Shown: one piece after another, positions 1 through 5,098 of the stretch | Numbering within the stretch: position 1 is the first letter of the stretch | Layout of the letters: the number at the start of each line of letters is the position of its first letter | Assembly: GCA_947177115.1 (NCBI GenBank) | Contig: CAMWTG010000201.1 | Span: 1 to 5,293 of the forward strand | Length of the DNA: 5,293 bases | Direction of reading: 5' to 3' | Source: an uncultured Clostridia bacterium | GTDB taxonomy: Bacteria > Bacillota > Clostridia > Oscillospirales > Oscillospiraceae | The notes under the pieces: generated by a model | The model's database searches: none | Seen by the model: only the letters and a program-made list of their open reading frames with translations | What the model was told of the DNA's origin: nothing | Translations under genes and position numbers: made by a program

Positions 1-276
1 TCCAAGGCCAACTGTGCTGTGGTCACTTACACCGCCATCTTCGGCAGCGAGAAGGCTGCGGAGGAGTCCAGGGCCCCAGGCGGCGATGAAAAGCATGATC
101 CCACCTCTGGCCAGACGGGCGATATGGAGAATCCCGGCAGCACGGAGACCCCGGATACCGATCTGGAGCCTGTGGACCGCTCCGGCCTGAAGGGTCCCCT
201 GGTCATCGGGGCGGTAGTGCTGGCTCTGGGCGCAGGTGGTGTGTTCGCATTCAAAAAATTCCGTGAGAGGAGATGA
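1..276 (+). CDS. C-terminal fragment of a membrane-anchored surface protein (5' partial)
   Basis: The frame is open from base 1 to a TGA at 274-276, so the true start lies upstream of the window; the GTG at 19 is only an internal codon. The visible 91 residues begin with a short beta-strand-like stretch (AVVTYTAIFG). A hydrophilic linker follows, rich in Glu, Asp, Pro, Gly and Thr, then one hydrophobic membrane segment (GPLVIGAVVLALGAGGVFAF) and a basic tail (KKFRERR). This is the layout of a Gram-positive C-terminal membrane anchor with the bulk of the protein outside the cell. No LPxTG-like motif precedes the membrane segment; the residues there are EPVDRSG. It may therefore be a plain tail-anchored protein, or it may carry a non-canonical sorting signal. 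The stop overlaps the start of the following sortase gene, which implies co-translation. I do not recognise the family. Confidence 0.75.
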   Translation, partial: SKANCAVVTYTAIFGSEKAAEESRAPGGDEKHDPTSGQTGDMENPGSTETPDTDLEPVDRSGLKGPLVIGAVVLALGAGGVFAFKKFRERR

Positions 277-1133
277 AACCCTTGAAAATTCGCAGTTTCC
301 TGCTGGCCATGATGCTGTGTGCCCTCTGCTGCGTTCCGGCCCAAGCGCTGGAATATGACTTTGACGCACCAGAGGATTACCTGTTCGGCCAGCCTACCTC
401 AGACGATACCATCTACGAGTGGGAGAATCCCAACGTGGACCGGAGCAAGAATACGGTCCTTATTGCTCCCGGCTTCGGGTCTCCCACCAGCTACCTGCCC
501 GGCAGCGGAGATTACCTCACGCCCAACCTTGTCCCCGGCGCATTGTCTGGCGGCTTGGTCAATCAGGTGGGCAGCGCCGGAGCCAACGCCACCGGAGGCG
601 TGGCAGGCAGTTCCTTCGTTCCCGGCGAGTACCCTTCGGTGGACACCAGCGGCAATTTCACCATGACCCAGATCCCCGGCAGTCCCACCGATATCGTCCA
701 GGGCAGTACCAGCTCCGGCTACACCGAGGTGACGGACGATCTCTACTACGCTGATGGCAGCCTGGGGACCCTGAAGATCCCTGCCATCGGCCTGACCGTC
801 AAGGTGGTGCAGGGAACGGACAGCGCCGCGCTGAAGAAGGGCGCGGGCCATTTCACCAATACCAGCATTTGGGATGGCAATGTCTGTTTCGCAAGCCACA
901 ATCGCGGTACAAACAATTACTTCGGCAAGATCCACACCCTGGAGACGGGCGATACCATCACCCTGACCACCCGGATGGGGACCCGCACCTATGCAGTCAC
1001 CAGCGTGGAGAAGGTTGGTGTCAACGATTCCAGCGGCACCGCCGCCACCACCGACAACCGCGTGACGCTCTACACGTGCGTGATGGATCAGCCGGAGTAC
1101 CGCTGGTGCGTCACCGCGATCCAGCAGGGATAA
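273..1133 (+). CDS. Secreted/membrane-tethered sortase (transpeptidase)
   Basis: Sortases are cysteine transpeptidases that cut a sorting signal in exported proteins and join them to the cell wall or to each other outside the membrane. The 286-aa protein has an N-terminal signal peptide or anchor (about residues 5-25, with AQA before residue 26). A long Gly/Ser/Pro/Thr-rich spacer follows (about 30-150), then a C-terminal sortase domain (about 160-286). The catalytic set is visible: His209 in ASHNRG, Cys269 in TLYTC and Arg277 in EYRW. The strand GTLKIPAIGL at 165-174 is the usual domain opening. There is no C-terminal membrane segment. The subclass is unresolved; it is a single-domain sortase, perhaps class D-like. 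The ATG at 273 overlaps the upstream stop (ATGA). Its AGGAG (268-272) touches the ATG, whereas a TTG at 282 lies 9 nt from that site, so the real start may be 282; either start keeps the signal peptide. Confidence 0.88.
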   Translation: MKPLKIRSFLLAMMLCALCCVPAQALEYDFDAPEDYLFGQPTSDDTIYEWENPNVDRSKNTVLIAPGFGSPTSYLPGSGDYLTPNLVPGALSGGLVNQVGSAGANATGGVAGSSFVPGEYPSVDTSGNFTMTQIPGSPTDIVQGSTSSGYTEVTDDLYYADGSLGTLKIPAIGLTVKVVQGTDSAALKKGAGHFTNTSIWDGNVCFASHNRGTNNYFGKIHTLETGDTITLTTRMGTRTYAVTSVEKVGVNDSSGTAATTDNRVTLYTCVMDQPEYRWCVTAIQQG

Positions 1134-1199
1134 TACTGTTCATCAATTCCCCCGCGCTGTCTGCCGATTGTGTTCGACTTCGGGCTCTCTTTGTGGTAT

Positions 1200-1217
1200 C
1201 GTTTCGCTTGCGAAAGC
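1200..1217 (+). other. Small hairpin ahead of the stalk-protein gene
   Basis: The gap 1134-1244 between the sortase and stalk genes contains a short inverted repeat: TTTCGC at 1202-1207 and GCGAAA at 1210-1215. It can alternatively fold as a 4-bp GCTT/AAGC stem with a GCGA tetraloop. There is no T-run after it, so it is not a convincing terminator. I found no persuasive -35/-10 pair in this gap. It may be a weak mRNA structure or chance. Confidence 0.25.
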
Positions 1218-1230
1218 AAAATCATACTGC

Positions 1231-1237
1231 GAGGAGG
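1231..1237 (+). promoter_or_regulatory. Ribosome binding site that fixes the start at 1245
   Basis: GAGGAGG lies 7 nt before the ATG at 1245. The same frame is open further upstream (an ATG at 1170), but only the 1245 start has this site and gives a protein that begins with a signal peptide. Confidence 0.85.
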
Positions 1238-1244
1238 AACGATC

Positions 1245-2132
1245 ATGAGCAGAAGAAAAGAAATTGCCCTGGTAACGGCGGGCATCCTGGCGGGGATCGC
1301 CGTCAGCGGCCCTGCGGCTCAGGCGGCGGCGGGCCTTATGGCCAACCCCAGCAGCCAGAAGTTCTATCTGGAGGACCGGCAAATCAGCCTGCAAGCCTAT
1401 GAGATAGGCGGCAGCAACTACGTCAAGCTCCGGGACATCGGACAGGCGGTGGACTTCAGCGTTGCCTACGATGCCGCCACAAACACCGTTACCATCAGCC
1501 CGGACAAACCCTATGAAACGGAGGTGATCCCACCTGCATCAACAGCCCCAGCTATCAGCCAGACCTCCCCCTCCGCTCTCAGCAAAAACGCGGACGGCTC
1601 CATCAATGTCCCCCAGGACGGCAGTCGGTATATCCCCCAGGCGGGAGACGTGATCCGCTGCGATGACGGCACCAACTACACCATCACGGACGTGAGCCGG
1701 TACGACAAAAATATGTTTGCAGACGGTCCGGTTGGCCCCCTGCCTGAAGCAACCTGCGACTGGTCCCAGTTCGACCAGCCGGAGCTGCCCAAAGCGGAAG
1801 TCAGGCACTACGCCCTACAGACCGGAGACTACGTCTTTATCCAAAATCTGTATGAAACTCGCCGGGTCCTCTACACCCTCTACAACGCTATGGGCGAGGA
1901 TGACTGGATCATGCAGAGTGGCGCCCCCAGACGCCGGGGCGATGGGACGCCGTGGGTGCATATCCAACTGACAGTACCGAAGGATGTGGAATCCGCTCCT
2001 TTCTGGCCTTGGCAGGAAGACTATGTAACGGCCATGCTTCATTCCTGCCCAGGCGGCAACTTCTATACCGAGGTTTGGGATGTGTTCAAAGACGGTAAAT
2101 TTCAAAGGACCGAATATCATCTGTGCAAATAA
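1245..2132 (+). CDS. Secreted stalk-domain (copper amine oxidase N-terminal-like) protein
   Basis: The 295-aa protein starts with a signal peptide: a basic start SRRK, a hydrophobic core to about residue 22, and a likely cut after AQA at residue 27. Residues about 35-85 match the 'stalk' domain found in Clostridia and named after the copper amine oxidase N-terminus. Its features are a short strand KFYLEDRQI, then YEIGGSNYVKLRDIGQAVDF, then a closing strand NTVTI. A Pro/Ser/Ala linker (about 87-125) leads to a second region of roughly 165 residues rich in aromatics and Asp. That region includes GDVIRCDDGTNYTITDV, a Trp-Pro-Trp run and a terminal YHLCK. I cannot assign a function to it, and nothing suggests amine oxidase activity; stalk domains are taken as extracellular structural or binding modules. 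No LPxTG signal or C-terminal membrane segment is present, so it is probably secreted or held non-covalently. It lies 111 nt after the sortase and 118 nt before the thioester-protein gene. Confidence 0.8.
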   Translation: MSRRKEIALVTAGILAGIAVSGPAAQAAAGLMANPSSQKFYLEDRQISLQAYEIGGSNYVKLRDIGQAVDFSVAYDAATNTVTISPDKPYETEVIPPASTAPAISQTSPSALSKNADGSINVPQDGSRYIPQAGDVIRCDDGTNYTITDVSRYDKNMFADGPVGPLPEATCDWSQFDQPELPKAEVRHYALQTGDYVFIQNLYETRRVLYTLYNAMGEDDWIMQSGAPRRRGDGTPWVHIQLTVPKDVESAPFWPWQEDYVTAMLHSCPGGNFYTEVWDVFKDGKFQRTEYHLCK

Positions 2133-2149
2133 AACAGTGCAAATGATCG

Positions 2150-2182
2150 GGCGGTGCGTCACACAGACGCACCGCCTCCCTT
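2150..2182 (+). terminator. Hairpin 1, terminator-like, after the stalk-protein gene
   Basis: An 11-bp perfect GC-rich stem (2150-2160 with 2166-2176) closes a 5-nt loop ACACA. It begins 17 nt after the stop at 2132. The downstream tract is TCCCTT, a poor U-run, so termination may be incomplete; the stem itself is very stable. Confidence 0.6.
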
Positions 2183-2190
2183 ATGAACAG

Positions 2191-2226
2191 AAAGCGTGTA
2201 TTCTTCTCAGAATACGCGCTTTTCTT
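2191..2226 (+). terminator. Hairpin 2, A-rich/T-rich flanked terminator or leader hairpin
   Basis: A 13-bp stem with one G-U pair (2191-2203 with 2210-2222) and a 6-nt loop TTCTCA is flanked by AAA on the left and TTTTCTT on the right. This is the form of an intrinsic terminator, and it is roughly symmetric for both strands. It ends only 15 nt before the Shine-Dalgarno site of the thioester-protein gene, so it could instead act within that gene's leader. Confidence 0.6.
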
Positions 2227-2237
2227 ATCAAAAATTT

Positions 2238-2244
2238 GAGGAGG
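2238..2244 (+). promoter_or_regulatory. Ribosome binding site of the thioester-protein gene
   Basis: GAGGAGG is placed 6 nt before the ATG at 2251. It selects 2251 over the in-frame upstream ATG at 2080, which would lie inside the previous gene. Confidence 0.88.
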
Positions 2245-2250
2245 ATACTA

Positions 2251-2494
2251 ATGAAACGAAAAATGATAGCCCTGCTCCTGGTGCTGGTGACCGTGCTGGG
2301 CATGTTCCCGGCCACGGCGCAGGCCGCCTCCAGCGAGGAGGAGGCTCTGGGTGAGATCGACATCTATTCGGACGGCACGGAGCTGGATTACCTATCTATT
2401 AACGGTGCGGCCCGGACGCAAAAATATACCTACTACAATTACGTGGACAAAGAGGGCGCAACGAATGAGATACCCTGCTACTGCGTGAACCCAA
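2251..2494 (+). CDS. Thioester-domain (TQXA-type) surface protein, exon 1
   Basis: This exon encodes residues 1-81 plus the first base of codon 82. It has a signal peptide (basic KRK, a Leu/Val core, likely cut after ATAQA at residue 25), then the start of a thioester domain ending in PCYCVNP. In this family of Gram-positive adhesins a Cys after an aromatic residue, here Cys78 of CYC, forms an internal thioester with a Gln in a later TQxA motif and can bind host surfaces covalently. The reading frame is interrupted after base 2494 by a group II intron; without splicing, translation runs 23 nt into the intron and stops at 2515-2517, giving an 88-aa product. Splicing to 5099 gives an AAT codon and a smooth YCVNPNTKGVP sequence. 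The domain assignment rests on motif and layout, not on a search. Confidence 0.82.
2482..2494 (+). other. Intron-binding sites IBS2 and IBS1 in exon 1 (candidate)
   Basis: The last 13 exon bases hold two candidate target segments. IBS2 is TGCGTG (2482-2487, positions -13 to -8), which can pair with TGTGCA at 2736-2741 in the intron, three of the six pairs being G-U. IBS1 is CCCAA (2490-2494, positions -5 to -1), which pairs without mismatch with TTGGG at 2782-2786; position -6 would be an A-G mismatch. The distances fit group IIA-like introns. The pairings are inferred from complementarity only. Confidence 0.5.
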
Positions 2495-2692
2495 GTGCGC
2501 CCGTAAGGGCAGAGTGACATCTGACCGCGGGACTGCTGAAATGCTGCCTTGAGCAAGCGGTGGAGAAGGTATCATGCGGTGGCTAATCCAATGAGAAGGA
2601 GGCTCACACAGGCCACATAACGCAGCCCATCATCCCCCGACTTACCCTGAAAGGGAAACCGGAAGGCGACCATAGCATGTCGGAGTACATGA

Positions 2693-2715
2693 GCCGTTCG
2701 AGCTTCACGAACGGC
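2693..2715 (+). other. Perfect 8-bp hairpin in intron domain I
   Basis: GCCGTTCG (2693-2700) pairs with CGAACGGC (2708-2715) around the loop AGCTTCA. It lies just upstream of the candidate EBS2 and is presumably one of the domain I arms. Confidence 0.55.
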
Positions 2716-2735
2716 GGCATGGAGGGATGAAAAGA

Positions 2736-2741
2736 TGTGCA
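2736..2741 (+). other. Candidate EBS2 (exon-binding site 2)
   Basis: TGTGCA can pair with TGCGTG at 2482-2487 in exon 1 through three Watson-Crick and three G-U pairs. The position in the intron (about nt 242-247) is as expected, but the match alone is weak. Confidence 0.4.
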
Positions 2742-2781
2742 TGAGGATGAAAAGCTAAACTGCCTGAATGACAGCCAGAGA

Positions 2782-2786
2782 TTGGG
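2782..2786 (+). other. Candidate EBS1 (exon-binding site 1)
   Basis: TTGGG is fully complementary to CCCAA, the last five bases of exon 1. It lies about 290 nt into the intron, between paired segments of domain I, where EBS1 is expected in IIA-like introns. Confidence 0.5.
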
Positions 2787-3150
2787 GATAGACGCACCCC
2801 CGGCGTATGGAAGCTATACCCGCCGGCGCTCCTGACAAAGGTAGCGTTAGGATCTATCTTTGCGGATACCCGGAGCGAATCCCAGCCACGGGAAAGTGGA
2901 AAATGGCGAACGTCACATACCGACAGCACATCAAGCTCATTTCAGCAGTTCTAAACGGGGATTGCCTAAAGCGGAACGCCGCAAGGGCGGCTATGGGAGC
3001 AATGAGAAAAGCGGCCCTGAAAATCCGCCATGGCAACGGAGCTGTCGTAGTAGTCTGAGGACCCTGGATAGACAGGGATAGCCGTAAAAACGGAAGCGAA
3101 TAATCACGCCCACATGGCGAAGGACAGCAGTCAATCGCTTCAATACCAAG

Positions 3151-3168
3151 AAAGGAAGGTGCGCGAGG
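3151..3168 (+). promoter_or_regulatory. Ribosome binding site region of the intron ORF
   Basis: Two purine-rich candidates precede the ATG at 3173: AAGGAAGG (3152-3159), which is rather far at 13 nt, and GAGG (3165-3168), which is close at 4 nt. Neither spacing is ideal, so translation of the maturase may be modest; intron RNA folding could also mask the site. Confidence 0.45.
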
Positions 3169-3172
3169 CACT

Positions 3173-4987
3173 ATGAGAAATCCCATCGGCGTATTGAAAA
3201 TCCTTACGGAGAAAGCAAGTGTAAAGGGATACAAATTTGAGCGGTTATACCGCCATTTGTATAACCCGGACTTCTATCTGTTGGCCTATAAGAACATTGC
3301 GACCTCACCGGGAAGCATGACGAAAGGCGCGGATGGAATGACCATCGACAACATGAGCATAGCTCGTATCAACAAAATCATAGCATCCCTGAAAGACCAG
3401 AGCTACCAGCCGAATCCGGCCCGCAGGACCTACATCGCCAAGAAGAACAATCCCGCGAAAAAGCGTCCTCTGGGGATTCCCTCCGCCAATGACAAGCTGG
3501 TGCAGGAAATCATCCGGATGATACTGGAAGCAATTTATGAACCCACTTTTTCCAACCGCTCCCACGGCTTCCGCCCGAAGCGGAGCTGCCACACGGCTCT
3601 GTCCCAGATTCAAGGCACCTTCACCGGGGTGCGCTGGATGGTGGAGGGCGACATCAAGGCGTGCTTCGACAGCTTTGACCACCACGTCCTCATCAATATT
3701 CTGCACCGGAGAATCAAGGACGAGAAGTTCCTGTCCCTGATGTGGAAATTTCTGAAAGCCGGATACATGGAGCAGTGGAAATACCACAGCACCTACTCCG
3801 GTACGCCCCAGGGCAGCGGCATGAGTCCGATCCTGGCGAACATTTACCTCTCCGAGCTGGATGCTTTCATGGAGGAGTACAAGGCCCGTTTTGACACGGA
3901 GCCTTTCCGGCGACCGCCCAGCAGAGAATACGAGCGGGCCAACTATCACTACCGGAGGACTAAGGCGAAACTGGATGCCGGGAACGCCACCACGGAGGAT
4001 ATTCGGGCGTTCAAGGAAGCCCAGAAGCGGAAATTGTCCACTCCCTTCGCAGATGTGTTGGATAGCCGTTTCAAGAGAATCCAGTACAACCGTTACGCGG
4101 ATGACTTTCTGGTCGGTGTGATTGGCTCCAAGCAGGACGCGCTGAAAATCAAGGAGGACCTGCGCTGCTTCCTGGCAGAGAAATTGAAGCTCACCTTCTC
4201 CGAAGAAAAGACCAAGATAACGCATTCCAGCGAGGCGGTCCGGTATCTGGGATATGACATTCGGGTCACCCGCAGCAAAGCTGTGAAACGGGATAAAAAC
4301 GGTGTGCTGAATCGTGCCTGGTGTGGAAAGGTATTCCTCTATGTGCCGCATGAAAAGTGGGAAAACAAGCTGCATGAGCTGAAAGTCATGCAGGTCAAAT
4401 GGGATGAAAACCGGGGCCGCGATTTCTGGCGGCCCATGCACCGAAACGAGCTGCTCAACAGTACGGATGTTGAAATCGTCAACCAGTATAATTCGGAAAT
4501 TCGAGGATTATACAACTTTTATCGCATCGCGGAAAATGTAGGCGTACTCAGCAAATTCTACTATATGATGCGCTACAGCATGCTGAAAACTTTCGCTGGG
4601 AAGTATCGTACCACCGTCACCAAAATCAAGAAAAAGTATATGCGGGACGGTGTGTTCCGGGTCCCCTATGATACCAGGTCCGGCCCAAAGATTTGCGAAT
4701 TCTATCATGACGGATTCCGCAAACAGGAGGAAGGATATAACAATCTACAGGACCTGCTCCCCCGATACCTTCACTATGATAAAAGAAATACGCTGGCGAA
4801 CAGGTTGCGGGCCGGTATCTGCGAACTGTGCGGAAGCAAGACGGATGATATTCGCATCCATCATGTCCGCGCGCTGAAAAAGCTGACCGGCGCAACCGAA
4901 GCCGAACGGCTGATGCTGCATATGCGCCGCAAGTCACTGGCGCTATGCCCGTACTGTTATCAGTCTACACTTGCCCAAGAACTGTAA
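3173..4987 (+). CDS. ltrA: Group II intron-encoded reverse transcriptase/maturase with HNH-type endonuclease domain
   Basis: This 604-aa protein helps the intron RNA fold and splice, and makes cDNA during retrohoming. RT blocks are visible in order: KKRPLGIP (96-103), SHGFRPKRSCHTAL (130-143), MVEGDIKACFDSFDH (156-170, catalytic Asp160), GTPQGSGMSPILANIYL (210-226), RYADDF (307-312, catalytic Asp310 and Asp311) and YLGYDI (358-363). The maturase X domain follows (about 384-490), with IRGLYNFYRIAEN (443-455) and YSMLKTFAGKYRTT (468-481). A basic DNA-binding stretch (about 490-545) comes next. The C-terminal endonuclease domain has CELC (550-553), HH (563-564) and CPYC (592-595). The length is typical of LtrA-type proteins. 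The RT core looks active. The terminal zinc/HNH motif, normally CHxxxH, reads CYxxxL (Tyr596, Leu600), so DNA cleavage may be impaired. Base composition looks less GC-rich than the host genes, fitting horizontal arrival. Retron and diversity-generating RTs are excluded by the X domain and the intron RNA around it. Confidence 0.95.
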   Translation: MRNPIGVLKILTEKASVKGYKFERLYRHLYNPDFYLLAYKNIATSPGSMTKGADGMTIDNMSIARINKIIASLKDQSYQPNPARRTYIAKKNNPAKKRPLGIPSANDKLVQEIIRMILEAIYEPTFSNRSHGFRPKRSCHTALSQIQGTFTGVRWMVEGDIKACFDSFDHHVLINILHRRIKDEKFLSLMWKFLKAGYMEQWKYHSTYSGTPQGSGMSPILANIYLSELDAFMEEYKARFDTEPFRRPPSREYERANYHYRRTKAKLDAGNATTEDIRAFKEAQKRKLSTPFADVLDSRFKRIQYNRYADDFLVGVIGSKQDALKIKEDLRCFLAEKLKLTFSEEKTKITHSSEAVRYLGYDIRVTRSKAVKRDKNGVLNRAWCGKVFLYVPHEKWENKLHELKVMQVKWDENRGRDFWRPMHRNELLNSTDVEIVNQYNSEIRGLYNFYRIAENVGVLSKFYYMMRYSMLKTFAGKYRTTVTKIKKKYMRDGVFRVPYDTRSGPKICEFYHDGFRKQEEGYNNLQDLLPRYLHYDKRNTLANRLRAGICELCGSKTDDIRIHHVRALKKLTGATEAERLMLHMRRKSLALCPYCYQSTLAQEL

Positions 4988-5002
4988 TGGTGATTGTACC
5001 AG

Positions 5003-5036
5003 GAGCCGGATACGCGGAGACGTGTAAGTCCGGTTC
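5003..5036 (+). ncRNA. Group II intron domain V (catalytic hairpin)
   Basis: This is a textbook 34-nt domain V. An 8-bp lower stem (5003-5010 with 5029-5036) contains the AGC catalytic triad at 5004-5006 and the usual G-U pair. A 2-nt bulge AG (5027-5028) separates it from a 6-bp upper stem (5011-5016 with 5021-5026), capped by a GAGA tetraloop (5017-5020). No mismatch disturbs it, so the catalytic core appears intact. Confidence 0.96.
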
Positions 5037-5037
5037 T

Positions 5038-5098
5038 GGAGGCGGCTCCGCTGAAACCGCTGGCGCAAGCCAGTATGGCGCGGCGGGGTCTACCTCAC
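5038..5098 (+). ncRNA. Group II intron domain VI with candidate branch-point A5092
   Basis: The segment after domain V folds into a long arm: GAGG 5039-5042 with CCTC 5093-5096, CCGCTG 5048-5053 with CGGCGG 5081-5086, and a tip CTGGC-GCAA-GCCAG (5060-5073) with a GNRA loop. A5092 is unpaired at the base of the stem, seven nucleotides from the 3' end counting the terminal C as 1. This is the normal place for the lariat branch point. The intron ends AC, fitting the AY rule. Confidence 0.85.

Larger units (their letters stand above)
2495..3172 (+). ncRNA. Group II intron ribozyme, 5' part (domains I-III)
   Basis: This 678-nt stretch has no credible gene; the short open frames in it are chance. 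It is the structured RNA core upstream of the intron ORF. Visible elements are the GUGCG 5' end, an immediate hairpin GCCC-GTAA-GGGC (2499-2510) with a GNRA loop, and an 8-bp perfect hairpin (2693-2700 with 2708-2715). The candidate exon-binding sites EBS2 (2736-2741) and EBS1 (2782-2786) sit about 240 and 290 nt into the intron, where domain I normally carries them. I did not derive a full secondary structure, so the borders of domains I, II and III are not given. Confidence 0.85.
2495..5098 (+). mobile_element. Full-length group II intron (retroelement), sense-inserted in the thioester-protein gene
   Basis: The 2604-nt intron starts GTGCGCCCGTAAGGGC and ends CTACCTCAC. Both ends resemble the lactococcal Ll.LtrB intron (GTGCGCCC... 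and CTACTTCAC), which suggests the IIA/mitochondrial-like lineage; the class assignment is tentative. In order it holds a ribozyme 5' part (domains I-III, 2495-3172), an RT/maturase ORF in the domain IV position (3173-4987), domain V (5003-5036) and domain VI to 5098. Such introns splice by lariat formation with help from their own protein and move by reverse-splicing into DNA followed by reverse transcription. Splicing at these ends restores the host frame exactly, so the copy looks functional for splicing. Ends one to three bases away would break the frame or lose the AY ending. Confidence 0.93.

Noticed and set aside
399..935. Long open frame on the minus strand opposite the sortase gene
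   Set aside because: It is the antisense shadow of a GC-rich coding region. The + strand frame has a signal peptide and the sortase His/Cys/Arg set; the minus product has no recognisable feature or good start.
1170..1244. Upstream in-frame ATG at 1170 as start of the stalk protein
   Set aside because: No ribosome site stands before it, and it would place 25 residues ahead of a well-formed signal peptide. GAGGAGG precedes 1245 at ideal spacing.
1134..1244. Promoter in the gap before the stalk-protein gene
   Set aside because: Loose -35/-10-like words occur (for example TTGTGT and TATCGT), but spacing and match are too poor to call.
2495..2517. Reading exon 1 as a complete small gene ending at 2517
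   Set aside because: The frame ends inside a clear group II intron, and the domain continues in frame in exon 2. The 88-aa product is only what unspliced RNA would give.
2807..3234. Short open frames on both strands between the adhesin exon and the RT gene
   Set aside because: They lie within the group II ribozyme domains I-III, overlap one another on several frames, and lack ribosome sites and recognisable protein features.
3305..4441. 378-aa open frame on the minus strand opposite the intron RT
   Set aside because: It is a mirror of the RT reading frame produced by codon bias. No RBS or domain is visible, and the + strand shows all RT motifs.
3173..4987. Retron, diversity-generating retroelement or CRISPR-associated reverse transcriptase
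   Set aside because: The protein has maturase and HNH-like domains and is enclosed by a group II ribozyme with domain V. No template/variable repeat pair, msr/msd RNA or CRISPR repeat is present.
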